Shown piece by piece: positions 31,599 through 42,272 of a DNA stretch of 64,000 nt (positions within the stretch are counted from its first letter, which is position 1; every line of letters starts with the position of its first letter). The DNA comes from an uncultured Erysipelotrichaceae bacterium. Its GTDB lineage: Bacteria > Bacillota_I > Bacilli_A > Erysipelotrichales > Erysipelotrichaceae. Position numbers and translations under genes: made by a program. The stretch is from assembly GCA_947649125.1 (NCBI GenBank), contig CANSQL010000006.1, positions 1-64,000 on the forward strand, read 5' to 3'. The notes below the pieces were generated by a model, which did not search any database, had not been told where the DNA came from, and saw only the letters and a program-made list of their open reading frames with translations.

Positions 31599-32384
31599 AT
31601 GACTAATGAGATAAAAGCAGTATTTTTTGATGTAGATGCGACGATGTATTATCATAATATTCATGATATTCTGCCTTCGACAAGGGCAGCCTTGAAGGCT
31701 TTGCATGAGCGCGGTATCAAGGTAGGTGTGGCAACAAGTCGCTGTCGTTATGAGCTGAATAATACACCGTCTTTTTTTCGCAATTTTCCTTTTGCGGGAA
31801 TCGTAAGTGACGGCGGTGCACTTGCCATGGAGGGAAATAAGATTATTTCGGCTCATTATATTGATAAAAAAATCGTTGAGCGTGTGATTGCTTTTGCGAA
31901 AAAGCATCAAAGAACGCTGCGCTACAGCACGATCGACGGCGATTATTTTTTTGAAAAACCGCGTCAGATGGATAAGGATATCTTTTTTCAGCTGTATTTG
32001 AATACCCCGGTTGTCAAACCGTATGCGAATGATGATATTTTGAATATACTATTGTATGCACCCGGTGCTCAGGATACGGCAGAGCTAACGGAAATATTAG
32101 ATGGTATTTCTTGGGTAGATCACGGCCCGGTACTGGAAATCAATGCCGGTCAAATCGATAAAAGTGACGGGATTGCGGCTTTAGCTGCGCATTGGGGACT
32201 TCGAATGGATGAAATCATGAGTTTCGGTGACGGGGCTAATGATGTGCAGCTGGTTAAAAACTGCGGTATCGGGGTAGCGATGGGAAACGGCTGCGATGAA
32301 GTGAAGGAAGCGGCAGATTTTGTGACGAAGCGCATCGAGGACGATGGAGTTGAGTTTGCGCTGCGGCATTTTGGGTTGATTTAA
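31599..32384 (+). CDS. Cof-type HAD family hydrolase
   Basis: AVFFDVDATMY, GDGANDVQLVKNCGIGVAMGN. Confidence 0.93.
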   Translation: MTNEIKAVFFDVDATMYYHNIHDILPSTRAALKALHERGIKVGVATSRCRYELNNTPSFFRNFPFAGIVSDGGALAMEGNKIISAHYIDKKIVERVIAFAKKHQRTLRYSTIDGDYFFEKPRQMDKDIFFQLYLNTPVVKPYANDDILNILLYAPGAQDTAELTEILDGISWVDHGPVLEINAGQIDKSDGIAALAAHWGLRMDEIMSFGDGANDVQLVKNCGIGVAMGNGCDEVKEAADFVTKRIEDDGVEFALRHFGLI

Positions 32385-32439
32385 CTTTTACTTATAGCAA
32401 TGCGGTCATCTTATATACATCTTTAATCTTATATTTAAA

Positions 32440-33656
32440 GGTAGTGTGCAAAAAATTGTGTAAACCTTCAAAAGTAGTATGATAAAATATATGAAATTGG
32501 AGGTTTTTCTAATGAACAAAAGAAAAGAATTAATAAAGAAATTGATTAAAGAATTTGATCTAAAGGATACAAATGATATTTCAAGCATGTTTCGTGAACT
32601 AATGGGTGACACCATTCAAGAAATGGCTTTTCTGAAAAAAGTATGAGGAGTGAACATGGTGATGTAACAATCAAGATTCCAAGAGATCGTAAGGGTGAAT
32701 TTGAGCCACAGGTCGTTAAAAAATATCAGAAGGATCTAGGTTCAATCGAACATCAAATCATCACATTATATGCCAAAGGTATGAGTAACAGAGAAATTGA
32801 GGATTTCATAAAAAACATGTATGGCGCAGAGGTATCACCTTCCTTGATATCACATATTACCGATCGTATACTGCCGGAAATCAGAGAATGGCAAAACAGA
32901 CCGTTAAAGCGCTTGTATGCGATGGTATTCATGGATGCGATACATTATCATGTACGCAAGGAAGGAAGTGTAGTAAACAAAGCAGTATATATCGCTATCG
33001 GCATTGACATGAGTGGATGTAAAGATGTATTGGGGTTGTATATCGGCGAAGCGGAAACCAGTAAATTCTGGTTAAGTGTAATGAATGAAATCAAAAACAG
33101 AGGGACAGAAGATATTCTGATCTGTTCTGTAGACGGCTTGAACGGCTTTTCACAAGCGATTACAGCGGTATATCCACAGACGATCGTACAACGTTGTATC
33201 GTCCATCAAATACGCAACAGCACACGTTATGTGAGCTATAAAGACATCAGAGAATTCAAGAAGGATTTGAAAAGCATATATCAAGCAGCGACCTTGGAGC
33301 TGGCAGAACATAATTTAGATAAAGTAGAAGAAAAGTGGAAGGATAAGTATCCAAGCTGTATCAAATCATGGCGAGAGAATTGGGCAGAATTAAGTGCATA
33401 TTTTGTTTATCCACAAGCGATACGAAAAGTGATATATACCACGAATTCGATTGAGAATTTCAACCGGCAATTACGAAAAGTGACGAAAACCAAATCCAGT
33501 TATCCAAGCGATGATGCCTTATTAAAATCATTGTACTTGGCAATCTTGGATATCACTAAAAAGTGGACGGGAACACCGCATAACTGGATGAGTATCGCAA
33601 ATCAGCTAATGATTTATTTCGAGGGGAGGATTGTCAATGATGACCTAATCGTTTAA
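32440..33656 (+). mobile_element. IS256-family insertion sequence, damaged
   Basis: Left terminal-repeat-like GGTAGTGTGCAAAAAATTGTGTAAACC at 32440; short N-terminal ORF from 32512 (MNKRKELIKKLIKEFDLKDTNDISSMFRELMGDTIQEMAFLKKV) then out-of-frame mutator-type transposase; no matching right repeat seen. Confidence 0.8.
32643..33656 (+). pseudogene. IS256/mutator family transposase, N-terminally disrupted
   Basis: IPRDRKGEFEPQVVKKYQKD, VFMDAIHYHVR, SVDGLNGFSQAI...VQRCIVHQIRN, IYTTNSIENFNRQLRKVTK; expected LEAELDEHLGY...RNGYS region missing between the two ORFs. Confidence 0.85.
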
Positions 33657-33773
33657 AATAATGGAAAAGCGGCTACTACTTCCGCTTCTTCCTGATATGT
33701 TAAGGCTATCATAAAATTTAAGACACTCTCTACTTATTGAATGTACATGATACTACATAAACGGTAACACATC

Positions 33774-34091
33774 TTATATAAATAATCGTATTGTTTCCTT
33801 TAATTCATCGCTGAACTCCTCTAAATCTTCATATTTAATTGCACCCTCGTGAAGCAAGAAAGTAATATTCTCAATCAATTTGGAGCGTCGCATTTCTGCT
33901 ACAACTCCTACTTTATGTTTATCATGCTGTATTCGCTCATGAAGTTTCCAAAACTTTTGTGCTGACGAATTTTTTCCTTTAAGCAACGCTATATATTCTT
34001 CATTTAGCTTATTCATATAAGCTTCTTGCCATTCTACAATCTTGATTCTAAATAATTTCCAACCCGCTTCCGTATATTGCTTGTTTTGCAT
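33774..34091 (-). CDS. ~105 aa helical protein, partner of AEP-helicase-PLD
   Basis: Start MQNKQYTEAG at 34091 with AGGGGGAA RBS; follows helicase stop; homologous degenerate copy at 47861-48060. Confidence 0.65.
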   Translation of the reverse strand: MQNKQYTEAGWKLFRIKIVEWQEAYMNKLNEEYIALLKGKNSSAQKFWKLHERIQHDKHKVGVVAEMRRSKLIENITFLLHEGAIKYEDLEEFSDELKETIRLFI

Positions 34092-34131
34092 AAGTATTCC
34101 CCCTAGTTCGCAAATAAAAATATTACATGTT

Positions 34132-37071
34132 TTAACCAAATGTCAATTCCAGTAATTCGTCTACAATCTCTTTACTGCATACACGCATTAAATTATCTTC
34201 TACATCTTCTTTACCTAGTAAATTCATACTGCCGTACCATACAATCTCACGATCAATTACACAATAATGCTGACAATTTGATTCTGCAAGATTCAGTTCA
34301 AAGCCATTCCTTAGCATCTTATCATGGAGTGCCATTCGTTTCACACTATTCCCATAATTATACATTTCCGGATGCCAAGTAACGATTCTTACACGAATCC
34401 CACAAGCTTGTTTTTCTTTCAGCATTTCTATAAATTCATTTACTTTATCATCGCTAATAACAGGACTGGATATAATAATCTCACGTTTAGCTTCTAACAG
34501 ATCTTTTTTAAATATTTCTGAATAATTATCGATGTCATATATAGAATTTGCAGCCTGCTTGTCAATATTTATTCCACTATAGATGTCATAACCAATTTGT
34601 TTATATGCTTTTAGTCGTTTATAATACATTTTCTCAAACATTCCGATATGAGCATCCACATAATCATATATAATCACATCTTGTTTTCCTTCGTAATCAC
34701 GATTCAAGCGTCCTGCATATTGCTCCACAACACTTTTCCACGATACGGGTGTAGCCATAAAAAGTGTATCAAGTCTTGGAAAATCAAAGCCTTCACCAAT
34801 CAGCTTTCCGGTAGCGATTAAAATCATACTTTCATTTTGGTTTATCTGTTTCATACGGTCTAATATATGATGATGTTCTTTTTTAGAGCTCTTTCCTGAT
34901 AACAGAAATACTTTATCCGCATGATTATATAAGTGTTCATACAGTTTTTTTGAATGATCGACATATTTAGAAAGTACAACCGGTGTTCTTCCCGACTTCA
35001 CACACCGAATGACATCGCTGATTATCATCTGATCTCTTTTTTCATTTTCTCTAAGAGCTGTATATGCTTCATTGGGATGAACTTTATCTTGTTGAAATTT
35101 TGGCAAAACTGCTTTAGTAAATCTAAAATATACAAAATGCCCAATCCCCTGTTCATTGGCCCTGTCCTTAGAAGTGTACCTATAGCGGATGTCGCCAAGC
35201 AGCATATAATTTATCTTTTCTAAACCGTCACTTCGCAGTGGTGTAGCGGTAACACCATAAACACATTTGGCATTTGCTTCTTGCAAAATCTTAACAATAG
35301 TATCTGAAGCAGCATGATGACATTCATCAACAATGATAAGTCCGTATTCTTTCAATCGTTTATGAAACACCCCTTTTTTGCATACAGAACCAACCATCGC
35401 AATATCAATAATCCCTGTTGTAGAGTCATGGGCTCCTTGAAGCTTACCAATCACACTTTTTCTTTGTTTTACTCTTTTTGTTGGCGTTTCGTATTCCGGC
35501 GGTTCTTCCTCTATAATTAAAAATTTCTCAAGTGCATTTTTCCACTGTTCCATTATCGCAGAAGACTGCAACAGAATTAATGCATTTACTTTTTTGGCAG
35601 CAATAATATTGCAGCAGACTACCGTTTTGCCAAAAGCTGTTGCAGCGTTCAGTATCCCTGTATCGTGTTGCAATAATGCTTTGACAGCCTGCATCTGTAT
35701 CGTTTTTAATTGACCGTTAAACGTAACTTTGATCTTCGCACCGGCGCAGCGGTTATCTTGTATTTCATAATTAATCTCTGCCTTTTGACACTCCCTGATA
35801 ACGTTTTCCAGCAGGCCTCTGGGAATTTTAATATATTCGTTTTCATCTTTTCCAAGATAAATATATCTAGCATTGTTGAAATTTGATAGTTTCATCACTT
35901 GATTTCTATAAAAGATAGGATTTTTAAAAGCTGCCAGTTCTCTGATGCGATTTTGAATTCTCGGTTTTAAGTTTGATGTATTGATATAGATTCCATTTGC
36001 TAAAATAATGTGCATGGTTCCGTTAACATCCGCATTACTAAAACCGTTTGTTTTATCCCAAGGCTTCTCATCATCGAATGATAGTTTAAGAGAATTTTCA
36101 TTAGTCATAGAATTACTTTCAGGAAACCACTCCTTAATTTTATTTTCAATAGATGCTTTAGAGAGCTTGGTTGTATGAAATAAAGCATTCCATTGATCAG
36201 GATAAGCATTCCAATTTTCATCAACAAAAGCACTGTTTCCTTCTTTTAAAGCACGACCTTGTAAAGGTAAAGCAATCAGATTGCCAAGACCGTCATTAAT
36301 AATATGATCCTGCATTGGCAGCATCCTGTCATAATAGTGAAATGATTTTAAATTTACAGACTCAGCTCCCTTTTTCAATAAAGCATTTCCAAGCTTTCTA
36401 GCCAAAGCTGCATCAATCTTCTCTTTGAAAAATATCCATAAATGTGCACCGCGACCGGATCTTGAACGTTCTGTAAGTGAAGCAACTCCATTAAGCTTGC
36501 ATATTGCTCTTAACGTATCTACTTCCGTTTTCCATTTGTTATCTTGATTGGCGTAATCTTGTTTACTCGCGCCTTTTTCATGATTATCAAAATCAAAAAC
36601 AATAAATCTACATGTATCATCTTTTAAGAGAGGATATATGCCGATCACATCAGAACCATCGTCAGAAAGACCTTTTAAATGAGCGATGATTTGCTTTATT
36701 TCAAGTTTTTTATAGATACGCTTTGTGCAGTCACGACATTTAATATTACTACCATATATTCTCGGACATCCGTTTTTCCAAAAATTACTGCATTGTGTAA
36801 AATAACCAACCTCTTTTGTGGTACGATTGACTTTTCGCACACTATAAACATCGGTTCTACCCCAAAACATACTAAAAAATAAGTTTGCATCCTTGTCGGT
36901 TATTTCTCTATGCAGAATTCTTATACCTTGATTTGAATCCTGTAGAATTACATTCTCTGCTCTTTCAGCTATATTATAAGGTATTTGAGCATTATCTAGC
37001 AGTGATTTCAAATAGGTATTCTCTTTTTCCAGGCTGATAATCTTGTCTTGCAGTTCTTTAATATAATCCAT
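34132..37071 (-). CDS. TOTE-type archaeo-eukaryotic primase + SF2 helicase + PLD nuclease fusion
   Basis: FIVFDFDNH and RSRSGRGAHLWIFF primase motifs with CPRIYGSNIKCRDC Zn cluster; GILNAATAFGKT, VDECHHA, GVTATPLRSDG, QYAGRLNRD helicase; HYCVIDREIVWYGSMNLLG PLD-like C-terminus. Confidence 0.88.
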   Translation of the reverse strand: MDYIKELQDKIISLEKENTYLKSLLDNAQIPYNIAERAENVILQDSNQGIRILHREITDKDANLFFSMFWGRTDVYSVRKVNRTTKEVGYFTQCSNFWKNGCPRIYGSNIKCRDCTKRIYKKLEIKQIIAHLKGLSDDGSDVIGIYPLLKDDTCRFIVFDFDNHEKGASKQDYANQDNKWKTEVDTLRAICKLNGVASLTERSRSGRGAHLWIFFKEKIDAALARKLGNALLKKGAESVNLKSFHYYDRMLPMQDHIINDGLGNLIALPLQGRALKEGNSAFVDENWNAYPDQWNALFHTTKLSKASIENKIKEWFPESNSMTNENSLKLSFDDEKPWDKTNGFSNADVNGTMHIILANGIYINTSNLKPRIQNRIRELAAFKNPIFYRNQVMKLSNFNNARYIYLGKDENEYIKIPRGLLENVIRECQKAEINYEIQDNRCAGAKIKVTFNGQLKTIQMQAVKALLQHDTGILNAATAFGKTVVCCNIIAAKKVNALILLQSSAIMEQWKNALEKFLIIEEEPPEYETPTKRVKQRKSVIGKLQGAHDSTTGIIDIAMVGSVCKKGVFHKRLKEYGLIIVDECHHAASDTIVKILQEANAKCVYGVTATPLRSDGLEKINYMLLGDIRYRYTSKDRANEQGIGHFVYFRFTKAVLPKFQQDKVHPNEAYTALRENEKRDQMIISDVIRCVKSGRTPVVLSKYVDHSKKLYEHLYNHADKVFLLSGKSSKKEHHHILDRMKQINQNESMILIATGKLIGEGFDFPRLDTLFMATPVSWKSVVEQYAGRLNRDYEGKQDVIIYDYVDAHIGMFEKMYYKRLKAYKQIGYDIYSGINIDKQAANSIYDIDNYSEIFKKDLLEAKREIIISSPVISDDKVNEFIEMLKEKQACGIRVRIVTWHPEMYNYGNSVKRMALHDKMLRNGFELNLAESNCQHYCVIDREIVWYGSMNLLGKEDVEDNLMRVCSKEIVDELLELTFG

Positions 37072-37166
37072 TTCAAGGCCTTTCTGATATTCATGTGCTT
37101 TTTAAGAATATATTTAGTGTATTCTCTTTTTCTGTTTAATCGCAATGTGAAACCATATACAATTAA

Positions 37167-38408
37167 TTATTCAATATAATATGATTCTTGTTCAAGAACT
37201 TTTTTATTCTTTAAACACATTTTTATCACATTATGAAACACTTCATACCCGTCTTTATCTATTAATCTTTCTAGCGATGTAAAATAATTATCATTCATTT
37301 TTCTGGCAAACTCTAAATGATTCATATAAGTTTCCTCATCCATTCGCATAGGAGTTATATTTTCAAATATCATCCTCAACTTGTAAAACATCTGAAAACC
37401 TCCTAAATCAATATCATCCCATAGACGTACTTTATGATGTTCTGTCATGCTGCTTTTTATTGTGCTATAAAATTTCTTTCGTTGTGCACTGTAATATCCG
37501 CCGGAAAAAATAACTAATTCATCCGTCAGTTTTTCCTTCTTGCAGTATTGTTTATAATTCATTTTATTTTCAATCAATGTTATAGTTCGTATACCATCTA
37601 AATTAAAATTTGATAATTGAGCAGCGACATTACTTCCCAAATACATCCCTTGATCATAGACTGAAAAATCTAAAAGCTTGTTATTAAAATAAGCAGTACA
37701 ATCACCTATAAATTCGAATACTTCTTCATACGTAAATGCACCAATGTGCCTTAGTAATTCATTGTCACTCATTTTATCTTTTTCCTTCAAAAAATTAATA
37801 TCAGGATGGTAATCTTTCAGAATTTTAATCACATACTTCAGTAATACCCTCTCTATATATTTTGAGTTTGAAAATAGCTTTGTACTTAAAGCTCTTATAT
37901 AAAATTCTTCTCCATCAAATATAACCTGCAATACTTTTAATATTCCCTCAATTAACACATTATCTTTAGGCAAATACAATAAACGATTTTTGGCCATAAT
38001 GGAATCCATTACATCTTTCAGAAATTTTTGTCCCCATTCACTTTTCACAGCTTCTTTTTTATCTGATAATAAATGGTAGACAACTAATAAATCTTGTTTG
38101 TTATCTTTTATTCCGGTTAGAGAAGCAATTTTATCGACTTCACTCAAACACATATATATTTTTGTTATATGAAAATCGTTAAACTCATCTACATCATAAG
38201 TTATAAGTTTTCTATCGTGCAAAGAATAAACAGCTTCATTCATTTTACAAACAGAATCATAATCCATGCGATCATATATTTCCCTGCTGAAAGCCTTGTC
38301 TAAATTTAAAATTACTCTTTTGGAACTATTTTTACCTATTTTACTATGATGACTATTATTATAAGAAACCATTAATTTCTTTAATATTTGTAGTTCTAAT
38401 TCGTTCAT
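37167..38408 (-). CDS. jetD: Wadjet-type JetD (Toprim-like, DUF2220-like)
   Basis: TLIENKMNYKQYC, FSGGYYSAQRKKFY, LWDDIDLGGFQMFYKL; ATGA overlap with jetC. Confidence 0.85.
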   Translation of the reverse strand: MNELELQILKKLMVSYNNSHHSKIGKNSSKRVILNLDKAFSREIYDRMDYDSVCKMNEAVYSLHDRKLITYDVDEFNDFHITKIYMCLSEVDKIASLTGIKDNKQDLLVVYHLLSDKKEAVKSEWGQKFLKDVMDSIMAKNRLLYLPKDNVLIEGILKVLQVIFDGEEFYIRALSTKLFSNSKYIERVLLKYVIKILKDYHPDINFLKEKDKMSDNELLRHIGAFTYEEVFEFIGDCTAYFNNKLLDFSVYDQGMYLGSNVAAQLSNFNLDGIRTITLIENKMNYKQYCKKEKLTDELVIFSGGYYSAQRKKFYSTIKSSMTEHHKVRLWDDIDLGGFQMFYKLRMIFENITPMRMDEETYMNHLEFARKMNDNYFTSLERLIDKDGYEVFHNVIKMCLKNKKVLEQESYYIE

Positions 38409-41400
38409 TCACTAAACTCCGTTTCTTTTTTCCAACGATTTAATGAGGAAGATTTAAAACCGTTGATTATCTCTGTTGTTGCTATATAAGTATCATTTGC
38501 TAAAGGGGCTATATATGGTATTTTATCAGTTGGTGTAGCAATTATTGTTTGAAAGCCGGATTCCTTTAACAGCATAACACTCTTTTCTATTCGTTCACTA
38601 TCCATTTTATCAAATGCCTCATCGAAAATTACTAAACGTAAACTATCTCTGCCGCTATCATATAAATTAAGTAATGAGGCTAGTATTGCGATATAGAAAG
38701 GAGTTTGTGTTTCTCCGCCTGATTTTGAGGAGATTGTTTTTGTTAAAGAATTGTCATTCTCAAGAATGTCAAAATCTAGATATGATGTAAAATGAGTATA
38801 TTTTTCTATCCTTTTACCGTTAGCTTCATATTCTTTCTGAGTCATATTATTAAGCTGCGCCACTTCATTAAATAAATTATCAATAATTTCTTTGTTTTCG
38901 TCATATATGCTTGAATTCATTAAATTTCTGCCGTTTAAATCTTCTGACATAATTATTTCATAATAATTTCTATATTCTATATCAGAAGTTGGAGTTGCTA
39001 CAAACTTATATTTAGAATCACCAAAGCGTTGAAGTTTAATTGTTCGATTAATTTGACTTAATTCTCTTGTCACCTTGTCTATTTTTCTTTTTAAAGTCGC
39101 AAAGAATTGGTTTTCAAAACATTCTTTTGCATCTCCATATGCTCTATTTACCTTATTAATATATGTTTTGATTTTATCGTCACTGTAATTGGATATTTCC
39201 CTTATATAGTCTTCATTCTCAATAGCTGTGTTTATAGACATACGGAACTCATTATTGTACTGCGTTTTTAAAAATTCAACATTGCTTTTATTTTCTCTCA
39301 TTTTTATTTCACATTCTGTTTTAATTTTGTTTGAATTCTCAATCTCGATTCTATAATCTTTTTGATAGTCATAAAAATAGTCATCTTTATTAATATTTTT
39401 GTTTATTAACACTTTTTCTTGTATTTCCTTGTTTTGAGAATACTCATTAATGTTGTTTGACAGCCTGTCACGTTCTTCATCAATTTTCGCTCTCTTTTTT
39501 CGTAATTCCCTCAATTCTTCATCAAAATTTTTTATCTCAGCATCTATCTTTTTTAGTTCTTTTTCTTGCTGCATCATAATCTCAAAATCACTTTCAGTAA
39601 GACTTCTTTGTTTTTCTTCCAATAGTCTTTTATTGTCGGAAATAACTTGTATCTTTTTAAAGTACTCATTAATAGCCAATCTTGAATTCAACAGTTTATT
39701 TAAATACGGGATTTGTATTTGGCTAATTGTTCTCTCTGCCTCGTAAATGCGGCTTTCGAGCATTCTTTTATCAGATTCAGCTTGAGCTAACTGCACCGGA
39801 ATAGAATCGACGCCAATAAACGGTTTTTTCCAAAGGTCAGCGGATACCTGTGATACCGCATACGCTGTATACAAGGTTCCGTCTTTTGTCATTGAAGTAA
39901 AATTATCACGAATATTATTATCATTTTCACAACAAACAACGCGATCCAAAAGATATTGAGCATACTTTAACGCTCGTTTATCTTGCGTGTCAACTTTATT
40001 AAATAAGGTTGTTTTTTGTGATTTTTCTTTTAACTTAATTTTTTCTGCGTCGACTAATGAATAACCGGAAATATTGTTATTTTTACAAACCGTTTTAAAA
40101 ACCTTAAATGCATCCATAAAATGCTCCGGATCTACAATTAAGTTCATTTTTTGTTTATGCAAATAAGCTTCAATAGCATTTTTCCATTCCGTGTCTTTTA
40201 CATCAAAGCAATCTGCAAATATATCTACCTTAATATCCTTATGAAAAAGCCGTTTCATTTCTGCAATCATGGATTCTTTTAATGTGATTAATCTATGCGG
40301 GTAATTCTTTTTTCCCTGTTTAAGCTGGAGAATATTTTTTTCAATCTCTGCCAATTCTTCTTGTAACTTGTTTTTCTGATTATAAATCACTGCGTTATAT
40401 ATATTTAAAGATTCTTGTAAATGCTCTAACTCATTAAATATATTTTCATCAAAACTCTCAAATTCACCATCAATACAATTTTTCATTTTTTGAAGTTCAT
40501 GTGAAAGTTTCATTAAATTTATTGACTGAAATTCATTTGTTATTTCATCTTCGCTTAAGTTATCAATAAGATTATCAACTCTCTCTTTTACTGTACTTGT
40601 ACATTTACAAAATTCTATTTTATTTTTTGCAATATATTGTTTGCTCTCTTCAATCGTCTTTTTTATCTGCTCGATTTGCTTGTTTAATGCTTCAAGCGGT
40701 GAGGATGCGTTTTTTAAACTATAATATTCATTCCGTTTATTGTTTTGCTCCTCATTTTTTGAGACGATAATTTGTTCAATTTCACTAAATTCTTTATTTT
40801 TAACCTTATATGAGTTATTGCTTACCTGCAATTCATTTATTAAACTAAAATATTCGAAAACTTCTATATTTTTCGTTTCGTTAATTAATGTCTTTTGTTT
40901 TTGCTTATATTCCTCGGTAAGATCATATATTTGATCCATAAGCTTTCGTTTTTTCTGCGCTATTTCCAGTTCTTGTACAAGATTTTTATAAATTTCCATA
41001 CTTTCGCTTAATTTTTCAAGATCAATCTCTTTTGTTTCGCTGCAGATATATTTTACGATAAATTCCGGTATGTTTTCTAATGGTTTATATGATACAGCTT
41101 TTTTAAATATGTCATAGAAATTAATATGGCGGATTCCTACCCTTGTCATAAAATTCTTTTTATACTCTCCGTTGGTTGTAAAAAATTTTGATTTATTTGA
41201 ATGATCATTGATTCGTAATTTTTTGATGTAAAGTGTCGTTTCTTCTATTGACATCACCTTATTATTCTGAATAAACTGATTCTCAGGAATTGCATCTTGC
41301 AAAAAATAATAACGATATTCCTTCTCACTAATTCCATCACAGTCAAAAACAATCCCGTAACAAAATTTTTCATTTCTTTCATCTTTAAATTCTAAACAAA

Positions 41401-41671
41401 TGTGTGATGAAAAACTTCCCTTTCGTTTAAATTTCCCTTCATCATTTCGTCCTTTAAGATAATCAATCAATTTCCGATCTTTTTTTGTATTACCGGAAGA
41501 TTTATTAAAATTATTATCTCTGGTTTCCCCTAAGATAACGACTTGCAAAGCATCTATAAAAGCTGATTTTCCATGACCGGTTTTACCGCTCAAAAGATTT
41601 ATTTGATCAAATTCCAATAACTCTTTAGAATAATACAGCCAGTTGATAAGCAGCACTCTATTCAGTATCAT
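38405..41671 (-). CDS. jetC: Wadjet-type JetC (SMC/MukB-like ATPase)
   Basis: LLSGKTGHGKSAFIDALQ Walker A, long coiled coil, SKSGGETQTPFYIAIL signature, RLVIFDEAFDKMD Walker B. Confidence 0.92.
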   Translation of the reverse strand: MILNRVLLINWLYYSKELLEFDQINLLSGKTGHGKSAFIDALQVVILGETRDNNFNKSSGNTKKDRKLIDYLKGRNDEGKFKRKGSFSSHICLEFKDERNEKFCYGIVFDCDGISEKEYRYYFLQDAIPENQFIQNNKVMSIEETTLYIKKLRINDHSNKSKFFTTNGEYKKNFMTRVGIRHINFYDIFKKAVSYKPLENIPEFIVKYICSETKEIDLEKLSESMEIYKNLVQELEIAQKKRKLMDQIYDLTEEYKQKQKTLINETKNIEVFEYFSLINELQVSNNSYKVKNKEFSEIEQIIVSKNEEQNNKRNEYYSLKNASSPLEALNKQIEQIKKTIEESKQYIAKNKIEFCKCTSTVKERVDNLIDNLSEDEITNEFQSINLMKLSHELQKMKNCIDGEFESFDENIFNELEHLQESLNIYNAVIYNQKNKLQEELAEIEKNILQLKQGKKNYPHRLITLKESMIAEMKRLFHKDIKVDIFADCFDVKDTEWKNAIEAYLHKQKMNLIVDPEHFMDAFKVFKTVCKNNNISGYSLVDAEKIKLKEKSQKTTLFNKVDTQDKRALKYAQYLLDRVVCCENDNNIRDNFTSMTKDGTLYTAYAVSQVSADLWKKPFIGVDSIPVQLAQAESDKRMLESRIYEAERTISQIQIPYLNKLLNSRLAINEYFKKIQVISDNKRLLEEKQRSLTESDFEIMMQQEKELKKIDAEIKNFDEELRELRKKRAKIDEERDRLSNNINEYSQNKEIQEKVLINKNINKDDYFYDYQKDYRIEIENSNKIKTECEIKMRENKSNVEFLKTQYNNEFRMSINTAIENEDYIREISNYSDDKIKTYINKVNRAYGDAKECFENQFFATLKRKIDKVTRELSQINRTIKLQRFGDSKYKFVATPTSDIEYRNYYEIIMSEDLNGRNLMNSSIYDENKEIIDNLFNEVAQLNNMTQKEYEANGKRIEKYTHFTSYLDFDILENDNSLTKTISSKSGGETQTPFYIAILASLLNLYDSGRDSLRLVIFDEAFDKMDSERIEKSVMLLKESGFQTIIATPTDKIPYIAPLANDTYIATTEIINGFKSSSLNRWKKETEFSE

Positions 41672-42272
41672 TGTTATCCCCACCTTCTCTTAAAGCCTCT
41701 ACGATTGACTTGATTTTTTCATTAGTTAATACATAACAGATATATGGATAAATTTCTATCGCATAATCATCATCTTGTGTTTTTATTACTTTTATTACAT
41801 TCATTCTTTCTAATACAGATAGTGCTTTTAACATGTCATTACTCACCGGATCTGTGCTATAGATATTAAATACTCCTACTAAATTCGTATATAAATCTTC
41901 CATAGTAACTATAGTTTTATTGTCAGAGTTCAAGCTCATCTTTTCTTCTTCATAAAGATAACGAAGCACAAACAGACAGGCAGATTCAAGCTTATTTAAT
42001 TTACATTTAGATACCTCTATATCACTCTCTAAATAAATGATGCTTTTTTCATACTGATCATCTACTATATATAGCTGAAAACCTGCATACTTAAGATATT
42101 CATAAAATATATCAAAATTATTCTTTACAAATTGATAATCTTCATTTAATTCCTTATTTCCTTTCCTATTTATTGAATATTTATTCAGATGATTATAGCG
42201 TAATAATTTTTGAATTGTTTCTTCAAAATGAATTTTGTCATTCTCTTCAAGCATTTCAATTTTCATATTCAT
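41658..42272 (-). CDS. jetB: Wadjet-type JetB (MukE-like)
   Basis: ~200 aa protein overlapping JetA and JetC genes at both ends; position and size. Confidence 0.75.
   Translation of the reverse strand: MNMKIEMLEENDKIHFEETIQKLLRYNHLNKYSINRKGNKELNEDYQFVKNNFDIFYEYLKYAGFQLYIVDDQYEKSIIYLESDIEVSKCKLNKLESACLFVLRYLYEEEKMSLNSDNKTIVTMEDLYTNLVGVFNIYSTDPVSNDMLKALSVLERMNVIKVIKTQDDDYAIEIYPYICYVLTNEKIKSIVEALREGGDNNDTE

Noticed and set aside
32512-32650. Programmed -1 frameshift in IS256 transposase at A6 run
   Set aside because: The codon phase (CTG AAA AAA GTA) does not fit X_XXY_YYZ, and the intervening conserved segment is missing, so an internal deletion is a better explanation.
39450-39746. 98 aa Ser-rich plus-strand ORF (and similar at 40740-40934)
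   Set aside because: Antisense to the JetC coiled-coil; composition is a shadow of Lys/Glu codons.
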